Of a stretch of DNA of 64,000 nt, positions 7,861 through 16,835 are shown one piece after another. The position numbers and the translations under genes were made by a program. The stretch lies in assembly GCF_014084105.1 (NCBI RefSeq), contig NZ_CP048289.1, positions 8,813,922 through 8,877,921 on the forward strand, read 5' to 3'. The number at the start of each line of letters is the position of its first letter. Within the stretch, counting starts at the first letter, position 1. Source of the DNA: Streptacidiphilus sp. P02-A3a. Its GTDB lineage: Bacteria; Actinomycetota; Actinomycetes; Streptomycetales; Streptomycetaceae. Under the pieces are notes generated by a model. It searched no databases and had not been told where the DNA came from. It saw nothing but the letters and a program-made list of their open reading frames with translations.

Positions 7861-8580
7861 TCAGGGCTTGTACGCCAGCAGGTACGCCTGCGGACCGGCC
7901 TCCCGCTGGTCCGGCTCGCGCAGCAGGCGGGCTTCGACCACCAGGCCCGCCTCGGACAGCAGCTGTTCGACCCGCTCCGGGGGCGTCCAGTAGACGTCCA
8001 GCGCGAGCTCGTGCCCGTAGCCGCTGGTCAGTCGGCGCAGTTCGTCCCCGGCCTTGAAGGCGGTCAGCAGCCGGCCGCCCGGGGCGAGCACCCGGTGGAA
8101 CTCGGCGAACACCACCGGCAGCAGCTCCGGCGGGGTGTGCACGGTCGAGTACCAGGCCAGGACGCCGCCGAGGGAGCCGTCAGCGAGGTCCAGGGCGGTC
8201 ATCGACCCCTCGTCGAACCGCAGCTCGGGATAGCCGGCGCGGGCGACCGCGACCATCTCCGGCGACAGGTCGACGCCGAAGGCGGTCAGCCCGAGCGCGT
8301 GCAGATGCGCCGTCACCCGCCCCGGCCCGCAGCCGAGATCGGCCACCGGACCGGCGTCCGCCGCGCGCACCTGTTCGGCGAACGCGGCGAGCATCGCCCG
8401 GTCCAGCGGCTTGGCGTCCAACTCGCCGCGCAGCAGCCTGGCGTAGTCGGCGGCGACGGTGTCGTAGGCCGTTCGGGTGGCCCGCAGATGGTCGGCGGGC
8501 GGGTGGGTGGCGGGCGGGTGGGTGGCGGGCGGGTGGGCGTTGTGCGGTTGGTCGGCGGGCGGGTGGGTGGCTTCGGTCAT
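7861..8580 (-). CDS. class I SAM-dependent methyltransferase
   Basis: A 239-residue methyltransferase. The SAM-binding motif I is VADLGCGPGRVTAHL; later parts are FGVDLSPEMVAVAR (motif II acidic residue) and LAPGGRLLTAF (post-motif). The N-terminus is a low-complexity run of PPATH/PPADH units encoded by a near-exact GGCGGGTGGGTG repeat on the plus strand, absent from most relatives and probably disordered. Acceptor substrate unknown. ATG 8580 is the first in frame upstream of the repeat. Confidence 0.88.
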   Translation of the reverse strand: MTEATHPPADQPHNAHPPATHPPATHPPADHLRATRTAYDTVAADYARLLRGELDAKPLDRAMLAAFAEQVRAADAGPVADLGCGPGRVTAHLHALGLTAFGVDLSPEMVAVARAGYPELRFDEGSMTALDLADGSLGGVLAWYSTVHTPPELLPVVFAEFHRVLAPGGRLLTAFKAGDELRRLTSGYGHELALDVYWTPPERVEQLLSEAGLVVEARLLREPDQREAGPQAYLLAYKP

Positions 8581-8618
8581 GGCCGAGGACCCTAGCCGCA
8601 GTCCGCAGGGGGGCGGCG

Positions 8619-10232
8619 TCAGATGGCCGGATCGCGGTGGGTCGGTCGGCCGTCGACGACGGTGAGCAGCACCGGCAGCTCCGCCAGGTCGGTGTCGGGG
8701 ACGGTCAGCGGATCGTCGGCGAGGACGGTGAGGTCGGCCCGGTAGCCGACGGCCAGCCGCCCCGCGATCCCCTCCTCGCCCGCGGCCCAGGCCGGGTTGA
8801 CGGTCATCCCCTGGAGCGCCCGCAGCGGCGAGAGCGCCTGGTCGATGCCGTGCGGCGGCTCGGTCAGGTCGCGGCTGGGACGCCGGTGGCGGGCCCCGGC
8901 CATCACGCCCAGCGGCGGGTAGGGGGCGATCGGCCAGTCGGAGCCGAGGACGACCCGGGCCCCGGACTCCCACAGGTCCCGGCAGCGCCACGCCCGCGCG
9001 GCCCGCTCCTCGCCGAGGCGGCGGGACCAGTTGTCGGTGTGGTCCGCCCGGGTGTACTCGCAGCAGTGGGTGGGCTGCATCGAGGCGGTGACGCCGAGCC
9101 GCGCGAAGCGGTGCACGGTGTCGTCCGGCACGGTCTCGATGTGCTCGACCCGGTGCCGGACCGGGGCGCCGTCGGCGGCGGCCTTCTCGATGGAGTCGAG
9201 GACGTGCCGGACCGCCGCGTCACCGATGGCGTGGGTGGCCGTGGGTACGCCCGCGCGGTGCAGTTCGCCGATCACGCGGGTGTAGGCGTCCGGGTCGGGC
9301 CAGAAGGCGTGGGTGGACTCGCCGTGGCAGTCGGCGTGCTCCAGCCACGCGGTGCCGTTGTCGATGGTGCCGTCCATGAACAGCTTGACGCCCGCGACCT
9401 GCCACAGCCTGCCGCCGGTGCCCTGGAGCCGGATCAGTTCGGCCACCGCGTCCGCGTCGGCGCCGGGCTGGCAGCGCGGGGCGATCCGGAAGCGGAGGCC
9501 GAGCGCGTCGTCGGCCTCCAGGGCGGCGTAACCGGCGAGCCCCTCGCCGTCCATGGCGTGGCCGCCGGTCAGGCCGGAGGCGGCCATGGCCCGCAGCAGC
9601 GCGGCGCTGCGCTGGTGCAGTTCGGCGGCGGTGGGCTTGGGGGCGACGGCTTCCACGAGTTCGCAGGCGGCGTCCTCCAGCAGCAGCCCGGTGGGGCGGC
9701 CCCCGGCGTCGCAGACGATCTCCGCCGCCTGCTCGAAGCGGCGCGGTCCGTCGATGCCCGCCAGCTCCAGCGCCCGGGGGCTCACCAGCATGGAGTGCCC
9801 GTCGAACAGGTCGAGCGCGGCCGGGACCTGCGCCAGTACCGGTCCCAGTGCCGCCGCGCCGACCGGTCCGCCGCCGAAGACGTTGGGGTCCAGGCCCCAG
9901 CCGCGGAGCCAGTCGCCCGGGGCCAGGGTGCGGAGCTCCTGGGCGAGGGCCTCGCGCACGGCGGTCAGCTCGGTACAGCCGGACAGGTCCACGCCGCCGG
10001 TGCGCTCGGCGCCGGAGACGGGGTGCAGGTGGCCGTCGACGAGGCCGGGGGTGACCACCGCGCCCCTGAGGTCGATCACGGTGGTGGCCGGTCCCGCGAG
10101 CGCGCGGATCTCCCGGTCGTCGCCGAGCCGGGTGATCCGGCCGCCCGCCGCGGCGAGCGCGGTCTGCGGCAGGAACCGGCCGCTGACCGGGTCGAGCAAC
10201 CGGCCGGAGAACAGGACGAGATCGGCGGACAC
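8619..10232 (-). CDS. YtcJ-like amidohydrolase
   Basis: A 537-residue metal-dependent hydrolase of the amidohydrolase superfamily, YtcJ/exoenzyme-regulatory branch. Seen: the HxH metal motif in PGLVDGHLHPVSG (near residue 68), GVKLFMDGTIDNGTAW mid-protein, TATHAIGDAAVRHVLD and RHRVEHIETVPDD (metal histidines), and the C-terminal Asp in VVLGSDWPIAPYPP. The C-terminal beta-sandwich carries GRLAVGYRADLTVLADDPL. Probably cytosolic; hydrolyses an unknown amide or N-acyl compound. Separated by only 22 bases from the upstream TetR gene's stop, so the two are likely one transcript. Confidence 0.9.
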   Translation of the reverse strand: MSADLVLFSGRLLDPVSGRFLPQTALAAAGGRITRLGDDREIRALAGPATTVIDLRGAVVTPGLVDGHLHPVSGAERTGGVDLSGCTELTAVREALAQELRTLAPGDWLRGWGLDPNVFGGGPVGAAALGPVLAQVPAALDLFDGHSMLVSPRALELAGIDGPRRFEQAAEIVCDAGGRPTGLLLEDAACELVEAVAPKPTAAELHQRSAALLRAMAASGLTGGHAMDGEGLAGYAALEADDALGLRFRIAPRCQPGADADAVAELIRLQGTGGRLWQVAGVKLFMDGTIDNGTAWLEHADCHGESTHAFWPDPDAYTRVIGELHRAGVPTATHAIGDAAVRHVLDSIEKAAADGAPVRHRVEHIETVPDDTVHRFARLGVTASMQPTHCCEYTRADHTDNWSRRLGEERAARAWRCRDLWESGARVVLGSDWPIAPYPPLGVMAGARHRRPSRDLTEPPHGIDQALSPLRALQGMTVNPAWAAGEEGIAGRLAVGYRADLTVLADDPLTVPDTDLAELPVLLTVVDGRPTHRDPAI

Positions 10233-10254
10233 GGGCGACTCCTTCGTTGGTCTC

Positions 10255-10953
10255 TTACTGCGTCGGCGCGGCCTGCGTCGGCGCGGCCTGCGTCGATGGC
10301 GCCTGCGTCGGCGCCGGGGTGGCGGCGAGCTCGGTGAGCGCGCCGACGGGGAGCCTCAGCTCCCGTTCGGCGGTGAGCACCGCCATGTTCGTCACCGCCG
10401 GGGGGCGGTCGCTCCGGTCGGTGTTGGCGTGGGCGCCGAGGCCGTCCAGCACCACCAGGATCTGGATCGCGGCCACCCCGGGGTCGTCCGGGCGGAAGAC
10501 CCCGCTGTCGGCGCCCTCCTGGATCAGCCGGGTCAGCCGCTCGCGCCAGAGCGCCTCCTGGGCGCCGACCCGGTCCCGCAGGATCGCGCGGTGTCGGCTC
10601 AGGTACCTGGCGTTGAGCCACAACCGGCTCACCGCGTCGTACCGCTCGCCGGAGGTCAGCGAGAAGAAGCGGCCGAGGTGGCCGAGCGCCTGGCCCGCGG
10701 GCCGGTCGGCGGGGATCAGCTCGTCCAGCTCGGCGGTCGCCGCGACGCCGAAGGCCTCCGCGACCAGATCCTCCGCCACCGGGAAGTAGTGGCTGATCAG
10801 GCCGGGTCGGACGGTCAGCGCGTCGGCGATCCGGCGCATCGTGACGCATTCGAGCCCCTCCTCCAGCGCGACCGCGGCGGCGGCCGCCACGATCTCGGCC
10901 CGGCGGGCCTCCGGGGCTTTGCGCACCCGCTTCGGCTGGACGCTCGACGTCAT
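10255..10953 (-). CDS. TetR-family repressor
   Basis: A 232-residue regulator. The N-terminal HTH is clear: ARRAEIVAAAAAVALEEG, then CVTMRRIADALTVRPGLISH and YFPVAEDLVAEAF, typical of TetR and close to the BetI/YcdC type. The C-terminal ligand domain ends in a low-complexity tail of APTQA units encoded by 15-base repeats at 10258-10315. ATG 10953 is chosen because MTSSVQPKRVRK is a usual short arm. A perfect 7+7 inverted repeat lies 11 bases upstream and is the likely operator. It probably controls itself and the amidohydrolase downstream. Confidence 0.9.
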   Translation of the reverse strand: MTSSVQPKRVRKAPEARRAEIVAAAAAVALEEGLECVTMRRIADALTVRPGLISHYFPVAEDLVAEAFGVAATAELDELIPADRPAGQALGHLGRFFSLTSGERYDAVSRLWLNARYLSRHRAILRDRVGAQEALWRERLTRLIQEGADSGVFRPDDPGVAAIQILVVLDGLGAHANTDRSDRPPAVTNMAVLTAERELRLPVGALTELAATPAPTQAPSTQAAPTQAAPTQ

Positions 10954-10963
10954 GCCGTGCACG

Positions 10964-10985
10964 CTATTGGATGTGCGACCAATAG
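10964..10985. promoter_or_regulatory. probable TetR operator
   Basis: CTATTGG - eight bases - CCAATAG, a perfect 7+7 inverted repeat directly upstream of the TetR-family gene, whose start is at 10953. Position and symmetry fit autorepression; binding is inferred. Confidence 0.65.
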
Positions 10986-11063
10986 ACAAGCCGACCTCAT
11001 TGCCCTTGCTCGCTCGTTCGGAGGACTCCATGACCTCCACGATTCCAGACCCCGCAGCGGCCG

Positions 11064-12332
11064 CTAACCGGCGTCCGGTACCGGCGTCGCCGGGGGCAGC
11101 GGCACCGCGACGACCTGGCGGGTGCGCTCGGCCCACCGGGCCACCGGCGGACCGGCCAGCCCCAGCGCCGCCAGGAAGGCGCCGAGCAGCAGCCATCCGG
11201 CCTGCCCCAGTCCCAGGCAGACGCCGGTGAGCAGCAGCGGCGCCAGCGCCTGCCCGGTGTCGAAGCCGACGCCGAGCAGGCCCTGGTACTGCCCCTGGGC
11301 GTGGTCCGGCGCCAGGCCGAAGCCGAGCGCGGACTCGGCCGAGGACTGCCACACCTCGGCGACGCTGTGCACCGCGATCGCCAGGACCAGCAGCCCCGGC
11401 GCGACCCAGACCGGGACGTCCGCGCTCAGCGCCATCAGCGGGCAGGCGCCCAGGAACAGCAGCCCGGCCCGGCGGAACGCCCGCCCGGCCTGGCGCGGGG
11501 TCTCCACCGCCGTCCCGATCCGGGTCTGCACCAGCACGCACACCACCGAGTTGACCGCGTAGACGGCCGCGACCGTCCAGCGCGGGGCGTGGGTGTGGGC
11601 GGAGATCCAGATCGGCAGCAGCAGCGAGACCACCTGGTACTGGACGCCCATGGCGCCGTCGAGCGCGGCGAAGGCCACGAAGGCCCGGTCGGCGAGGACC
11701 GTCCAGTGGTGGTGCGTCTCCGGCCCGGGCAGCGCCGGGTAGTCGGGCAGCCGCAGCTGGAACAGCGCGCAGAGCAGGAAGCTGGCGGCGTTGGCGACGA
11801 TCAGCGCGGTGTACGCGGCCCGGCTCCCGGCCTGGATGGCGAGGGCCGCGCCGAGGGTGCCCAGGACCACGGCGACGTTGTTGAGGTTCCGCAGCTTCGC
11901 CCGGAACCTGGCCGGGTGCTCGCCGCCGGTCCGGGCCACGAGCGTGCCGCGCGCGGCGTTGTACGCGGAGGAGGCCAGCCGGTCCACGGTGGCGATCAGG
12001 GTGAAGACCGGCCAGCCGTGGACGAACAGGAACGCGGCCATGCTGACCGCCTGTAGCAGCAGCGCGGCCAGCGCGACCCCGCGTGGGCCGCGCCGGTCGG
12101 CGAGGTTCCCGGCCGGGAACCCGGCCAGCAGCCCGATCAGCCCGGCGACGGTGAGCCCGAGCCCGACCTGGGTCGCGGGCAGGTGCGCCACCAGCGTGAA
12201 GTACAGCACCGCGGCGGTGTTGAACAGGCCGTTGCCGAGCCGGTTGACGAAGCTCGCCAGCGCCAGCGCCCGCTGCGGCCCGCGCTCCGGCAGCACGTCG
12301 GCCAGGCGCCGTACCACTCCCCCGTGAGCCAT
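11064..12332 (-). CDS. MFS transporter
   Basis: A 422-residue membrane protein with about twelve hydrophobic helices. The major facilitator loop signature appears as GNLADRRGPRG after helix 2, and charged loops separate the six-helix halves (a long loop near residue 200). It resembles drug:proton antiporter-type MFS proteins. Substrate unknown. Its 3' end lies about 110 bases upstream of the TetR gene on the same strand, so it could be read into that operon; the operator is between them. Confidence 0.88.
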   Translation of the reverse strand: MAHGGVVRRLADVLPERGPQRALALASFVNRLGNGLFNTAAVLYFTLVAHLPATQVGLGLTVAGLIGLLAGFPAGNLADRRGPRGVALAALLLQAVSMAAFLFVHGWPVFTLIATVDRLASSAYNAARGTLVARTGGEHPARFRAKLRNLNNVAVVLGTLGAALAIQAGSRAAYTALIVANAASFLLCALFQLRLPDYPALPGPETHHHWTVLADRAFVAFAALDGAMGVQYQVVSLLLPIWISAHTHAPRWTVAAVYAVNSVVCVLVQTRIGTAVETPRQAGRAFRRAGLLFLGACPLMALSADVPVWVAPGLLVLAIAVHSVAEVWQSSAESALGFGLAPDHAQGQYQGLLGVGFDTGQALAPLLLTGVCLGLGQAGWLLLGAFLAALGLAGPPVARWAERTRQVVAVPLPPATPVPDAG

Positions 12333-12396
12333 GGGCGCAGGCTAACGAACGCCCGCCCCGGCAGCGGCGGCGGGATCGGCGGCGGGATGCGGGAAC

Positions 12397-12432
12397 GGGA
12401 TCGGGATCGGGATCGGGATCGGGATCGGGATC
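12397..12432. repeat. six tandem GGGATC hexamers
   Basis: Six exact copies of GGGATC, with degenerate copies further left (from about 12372), fill the gap between the MFS start and the peptidase stop at 12435. A simple sequence tract with slippage potential; no function visible. Confidence 0.9.
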
Positions 12433-12434
12433 GG

Positions 12435-14474
12435 CTACAGCATCCCGGGGCGCCGCCACCGCAGCCCGAGCACGTGCTGGTCCAGGAAGTTCAGCACCGT
12501 CTCGTGCCAGACCAGGGAGTTGTTCAGCGACCTGACCACATGGCCCTCGTCCGGGAAGTACAGGAAGCTGACCTGCTTCCGGTACCGGCGCAGGCTCTGG
12601 ACCTGGCCGATCACCTGCCCCGGCGGCACCCGGGAGTCCTGGCCGCCGTGGACCACCAGCATCGGCGTCCGCACCCGCGCCGCGTCCAGGTGCGGCGAGT
12701 CGGCGTCGTAGCGCTCGCGCTGGAGCAGCGGGTCGCCGTGCCTGCGCTGGGTGGAGGCGGCCAGCTCGCTCCCGGCCAGGGACTCCGCCAGGTTCCACGG
12801 ACCGGCGTGGGCGACCACCGCCCGGAACCGGTCGGTGCGGGTCGCGATCCGGTTGGCCAGGTAGCCGCCGAAGGACCAGCCCACCACGCCGGTCCGGTCG
12901 GCGTCGAGGTCCGGCCGGGCCAGGGCCGCGTCGGTCAGCGCCAGCACGTCCCGGTACGGACGGCCGCCCCACCCGTCCTGGCCGCGCTCCTGCATGCGCC
13001 GTCCGTAGCCGGTCGAGAGCGCCGGGTCGGGCAGCAGCACCGCGTAGCCCCGGGCCGCGAACGGCCACGGGTTGCACGACCACAGCCAGGTGTTCCAGGA
13101 CCCCTGCGGGCCGCCGTGCAGGGCCACCAGCAGCGGCGCGGGCCGCTCGGCGCGGGCGCCCTCCGGCAGCACCAGCCAGGCCCGCAGCGGGAAGCCGTCG
13201 TCCCCCTGGCAGCGGACCTCGGTGACGGTGCCGGGCAGCGGTCCCGGGTCGCCGAGGGCGTCCAGTACGACCGGCCGCTGGTCCGGCGCGGCGGCGTCCA
13301 GCCGGACCACCCGGAGCGGGCTGTCGATCGCGCCGCGCAGCGCGTACAGGGTGGCGCCGTCGGGTGCCACGCACAGCGCGGAGTAGGCGCCGGAGGCGGT
13401 CAGCCGGGTCACCGTGCCGTCCTCGGCCCGGCGGAAGACCGGGCAGTGCCCGCGCTCGTCCCCGGTGAACCACAGCGTGCCGTCGCCCGGGACCGGTGAG
13501 AGCACCGGCCCGCCGGGCCACGGCCAGTTGTCGAACTCCGGCAGCAGATCCGTTTCCTGACCTGTCGTCAGGTCGAACCGGACCAGGGTGACCGCCCACG
13601 GGTGGTCCGGCGTCTGCTCCCGCTGCCGCTGGCAGACCAGGGCGGTGGCGTCGGCGGTGAAAGCCGGACGGTAGTAGAGGTGGCCGGGGCGCGCGAGGAC
13701 CCGCGTCTCCTCGCCGGTGACCGCGTCGGCGACCACCACCACGTTGTCGACCTCACCGGGCGTCTCGCCGGGCACCGTCCGGGTGTAGGCCACCAGCGCG
13801 CCGTCGGCCGAGAGCGTGGTCGCCCCCGGGTCGCCCGGGCCCTGGCCACCGGCGTCCACCGGGCTGCCGTCCGGGCGCAGCACGAAGGTGTGCGGCTCCT
13901 CGGCGCCGGACTCCTGGTACGTCAGCCGGGCCAGGCTGCTGTCGTCGTCCTCGTAGAGCACGGCGGTGACCCGGGCCCGCTGCCGCTCGCGGCGGAGCGC
14001 CGCGTGCTCCCGGGCGTCGGCCGCACCGGGGCGCAGCGCGGCGGTGAAGCAGACGGTGCCGGAGCCACCGGCGACGGCGAAGCCGGAGAGGCCGCCGCCC
14101 GGATGCCGGGCGATCACCCGGGCCTCGCCGTCCCCGGGCAGCGCCCACAGCCGCAGGCCCGCGTCCGCCGCGTCGGACGGGTCCGGCTCGGACGGGTCCG
14201 GGCGGGCGGAGAGCAGCAGGAGCGTGCCGTCGGGCGCGAAGTCGGGGGCGCGGTCGCCGTCGACCGCCCCGGCCGGCGGCCGGGCGCCGGTTCGGCCGGT
14301 CGGATCCAGCTCCCACAGCCCGGCGGTGTAGCCGTTCCCCTCGTCGTTGACCCTCTGCACGGAGGCGATCAGGCGGCTGCCGTCGGGCGCCGACACCAGT
14401 CCGCCCAGGCGCGGCAGGCCCAGGAACCCGAGCAGGTCGTGGGAGCCCTGTGTACCAGGCGAGTTGAGGGTCAT
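12435..14474 (-). CDS. S9-family serine peptidase (prolyl oligopeptidase-like)
   Basis: A 679-residue protein with an N-terminal beta-propeller (WD/TolB-like repeats such as SAPDGSRLIA, APDGTLLLLSA, SADGALVAYTR) and a C-terminal alpha/beta hydrolase. Catalytic Ser is in VVGWSFGGYLAN (near residue 531), Asp in HGGQDSRVPP (near 611) and His in PDEGHVVRS (near 643). No signal peptide, so cytosolic. It hydrolyses short peptides or acyl-peptides. Start 14474 is preferred over ATG 14528 because the protein-like sequence starts at MTLNSPGTQ; no Shine-Dalgarno precedes it but CAGAAT lies seven bases before, suggesting leaderless translation. Confidence 0.88.
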   Translation of the reverse strand: MTLNSPGTQGSHDLLGFLGLPRLGGLVSAPDGSRLIASVQRVNDEGNGYTAGLWELDPTGRTGARPPAGAVDGDRAPDFAPDGTLLLLSARPDPSEPDPSDAADAGLRLWALPGDGEARVIARHPGGGLSGFAVAGGSGTVCFTAALRPGAADAREHAALRRERQRARVTAVLYEDDDSSLARLTYQESGAEEPHTFVLRPDGSPVDAGGQGPGDPGATTLSADGALVAYTRTVPGETPGEVDNVVVVADAVTGEETRVLARPGHLYYRPAFTADATALVCQRQREQTPDHPWAVTLVRFDLTTGQETDLLPEFDNWPWPGGPVLSPVPGDGTLWFTGDERGHCPVFRRAEDGTVTRLTASGAYSALCVAPDGATLYALRGAIDSPLRVVRLDAAAPDQRPVVLDALGDPGPLPGTVTEVRCQGDDGFPLRAWLVLPEGARAERPAPLLVALHGGPQGSWNTWLWSCNPWPFAARGYAVLLPDPALSTGYGRRMQERGQDGWGGRPYRDVLALTDAALARPDLDADRTGVVGWSFGGYLANRIATRTDRFRAVVAHAGPWNLAESLAGSELAASTQRRHGDPLLQRERYDADSPHLDAARVRTPMLVVHGGQDSRVPPGQVIGQVQSLRRYRKQVSFLYFPDEGHVVRSLNNSLVWHETVLNFLDQHVLGLRWRRPGML

Positions 14475-14590
14475 ACCGACAATTCTGCGGGGCGCCCTAT
14501 GATCACCTCCCATCGGGGCCTCCGGCACACCGGAGGGCGGCAGTCGGTCGGCCCGGCACCCAGGGCCGACCGGGGGGAGCGGAGAGAGCT

Positions 14591-15535
14591 GTGAAGGCCA
14601 TAGTCGTCAGCGAGTTCGGCGGACCGGAGCAGTTGGTCCTCGGTGAGGTGAGTGAACCCCGCCCGGGGCCGGGCCAGGTACGGATCGCCGTGGCGGTGGC
14701 GGCGACCAATCCGGTCGACGCCGGACTGCGGACCGACGGCCGCTGGGCGGGCGTGACCGTGCCGTTCGTCCCCGGCTACGACGTCGCGGGGGTGGTCGAC
14801 GCGGTCGGCGCCGACGTCCGGGAACCGGCCGTCGGCGACCGGGTGATGGCGATGACGCCCTTCCCCCGGGGCGGGGGCGGCTACGCCGAGTCGGTCGTCG
14901 TCGAGGCCTCGGCGGTGGCGGTGATCGCGCCGGAGGTGGGCTTCCAGGACGCGGCGGCGACCCCGCTCGCCGGTGGCACCGCCCTGGAGGTGCTGGACCG
15001 CCTGTCCTGCGCCCCCGGCAGTCGGCTGCTGGTGCTCGGCGCCAGCGGCGGCGTCGGCCTGTTCCTGCTGCAACTGGCCAGGGCGCGGGGGATCAGCACG
15101 ATCGCCGTCGGCCGGTCGGCCCGGCACCCGCAGATGTCGGAGCTGGGGGCGGCGGCCTGTGTCGACTACACCCGCGAGGACATCGCCGAGCGCGCCCTCG
15201 CCCTCGCCGACGGACCGGTCGACGCGATCGCCGACCTGGTCGGCGGGCCCACCCTGAACCGCGCGCTGCCCGCGCTGCGCCCGGGCGGGGCGATCGCCGC
15301 CATCCAGACCCCGGAGCTGGATCTCGACCTGCTGCTGGACAACAACTGGACGCTGCACGGGGTGCTGGTCCACGACGACGGCCCCCGGCTGCGGCGGCTG
15401 GCCGCCCTGCTGGCGGACGGCAGCCTGCGGGCGGTGGTCAGCCACCTGTTCCCGCTGGCCGATGCCGCCCGGGCGCACGAGCTGCTGCAACGCGGCGGCA
15501 GCGGGGGCAAGATCCTGCTGGAGACCGGCCGGTAG
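14591..15535 (+). CDS. NAD(P)H-dependent quinone oxidoreductase-like protein (zinc-less MDR)
   Basis: A 314-residue medium-chain dehydrogenase/reductase. N-terminal GroES-like fold (PGQVRIAVAVAATNPVDAGL, PGYDVAGVVDAVGADV) and a Rossmann domain with LLVLGASGGVGLFLLQLARA. Zinc ligands of true alcohol dehydrogenases are missing, which places it with quinone oxidoreductases. Start GTG 14591 follows a long purine-rich Shine-Dalgarno (GGGGGGAGCGGAGAGAG). It is divergent from the S9 peptidase with 116 bases between starts. Confidence 0.9.
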   Translation: MKAIVVSEFGGPEQLVLGEVSEPRPGPGQVRIAVAVAATNPVDAGLRTDGRWAGVTVPFVPGYDVAGVVDAVGADVREPAVGDRVMAMTPFPRGGGGYAESVVVEASAVAVIAPEVGFQDAAATPLAGGTALEVLDRLSCAPGSRLLVLGASGGVGLFLLQLARARGISTIAVGRSARHPQMSELGAAACVDYTREDIAERALALADGPVDAIADLVGGPTLNRALPALRPGGAIAAIQTPELDLDLLLDNNWTLHGVLVHDDGPRLRRLAALLADGSLRAVVSHLFPLADAARAHELLQRGGSGGKILLETGR

Positions 15536-15633
15536 CGGTGCGCGGCCCGGCCCGGCGGACGGTGACGGGCCCTTCGACGGCGGACGCCGCTGCCAGGGCC
15601 CCTTCGGCTCCGGCCGCCGTTCGCGGGCGGACC

Positions 15634-16155
15634 TCAGCCCGTCACGGACTCCGCGATCCGCTCGGCGGCCTGCGCGGGCGTGAGGTGCGTGGTGTCGACC
15701 ACCTCGGCCTCGGCGTGCAGCCAGGTGCGGGCCGCCTCGGCGTAGGGCTCCAGGTACTTCAACCGGAAGGCGGAGGGGCCGAGCACGGTGTCCCCCTCGA
15801 TCCGCGCGCGGAGCGTCCGCTGGTCCGTGTGGAGGACGAAGTGCCGTACCGGGATCGCATGGTGGGCGAGGCCCGCGCTGATCTCCCGCCAGTACGGCTC
15901 GACCAGGACGGTCATCGGCACCACCAGCGTGCCGCCGGTGTAGTCGAGCACCCGGCGGGCCGTCTCGACGACCAGTTGCCGCCACGGCGGCCAGTGCTGG
16001 AAGTTGTCCGTCCGGGGCAGCCCCGGCTTGATGTCCATGAGCGTCTCGCCGACCTTCTCGGCGTCGAACACGCGTGAATCCGGGATCAGTTGCTGGACGA
16101 GCGGACTGGTCGTGGTCTTGCCCGCGCCATGGGTGCCGTTGAGCCATACGATCAT
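15634..16155 (-). CDS. TmrB-like P-loop kinase/ATPase
   Basis: A 173-residue P-loop protein. Walker A is at the very start: MIVWLNGTHGAGKTTTSPLV. Later motifs VVPMTVLVEPYWREI and HFVLHTDQRTLRARI follow the order seen in the TmrB tunicamycin-resistance and AAA_33-type nucleotide kinase families. Start ATG 16155 is chosen because the P-loop begins within five residues, as in relatives; in-frame upstream codons read as low-quality sequence. Whether it gives drug resistance cannot be told. Confidence 0.8.
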   Translation of the reverse strand: MIVWLNGTHGAGKTTTSPLVQQLIPDSRVFDAEKVGETLMDIKPGLPRTDNFQHWPPWRQLVVETARRVLDYTGGTLVVPMTVLVEPYWREISAGLAHHAIPVRHFVLHTDQRTLRARIEGDTVLGPSAFRLKYLEPYAEAARTWLHAEAEVVDTTHLTPAQAAERIAESVTG

Positions 16156-16321
16156 GGATCCCCACGCTAGCCCCGCGCGCGCCGCAGCCGTGGGCACATC
16201 GGAAATCCGCCCGCCGATCCGTGCCGCGGGCCGCCGGTCGGCGCGCACGGCGTCGGCGGCGTGGCGACCCGGCCGAGGCCCTGATGCGCGGGATGTCGGC
16301 CGGACAGGCTAGTTTGCTCGA

Positions 16322-16762
16322 ATGAGTCTCCTCGATGATGTGGCCGAGCGTGACAGCTGGCGGTGCTGGGTGTGCGACGAACCGGTCGATCCCGACAAGT
16401 CGGTGAACGACCCGCGGGGGCCCAGCGTCGACAGCCGGACCGCCGACCGGAAGGCCAAGGTCGCCGAGCGGCTCGCGCACCGCGGGTGCAACACCCGCAA
16501 GGGCGCGGTCAAGGTGGTCATCGCCTGGCCGGACCACCTGTACGTGGTCGAACCCGCGCCGCTGATCACCGTTGCCGGGCGGCTGGAGCGCAAGGGTGGC
16601 CGCGAGATCGTGGGCCGCTGTCCGACCAGGAAGGACGCCCAGGAGGCGGCCGACTGGCTGGTGGACCGGTTCTCCCGGCTGGTACCGGACCTGCCGGTGA
16701 CCGCCGACGTCGAGACGGGCGGCGGCCAGTTCCTCGTCGTCCTGTCCACCGGCCGCCGCTGA
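16322..16762 (+). CDS. conserved HNH-like zinc-motif protein
   Basis: A 146-residue protein with CWVCDEPVDPD near residue 15 and ERLAHRGCNTRKGA near residue 55. The CxxC pair and the H-x-x-CN-x-RKG segment resemble the zinc-binding and active-site ends of HNH nucleases, but the catalytic HH pair is not evident. The rest (ITVAGRLERKGGREIVGRCP) looks like a small alpha/beta domain. A conserved streptomycete protein of unknown role; nuclease activity is doubtful. Confidence 0.75.
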   Translation: MSLLDDVAERDSWRCWVCDEPVDPDKSVNDPRGPSVDSRTADRKAKVAERLAHRGCNTRKGAVKVVIAWPDHLYVVEPAPLITVAGRLERKGGREIVGRCPTRKDAQEAADWLVDRFSRLVPDLPVTADVETGGGQFLVVLSTGRR

Positions 16763-16835
16763 CCGGAGGCCCGGTTGTCGGACCCGTTGCCTAGGCTGTG
16801 CCACCGATCGAATGTCTCCGGAGGAGGTCACAGCC

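Noticed and set aside
10255-13599. A 1,114-codon minus-strand frame running through TetR, MFS and peptidase genes
   Set aside because: Only the last 232 codons (the TetR protein) look like protein. The rest is Arg/Pro/Gly-rich and overlaps two genes with clear domains in other frames.
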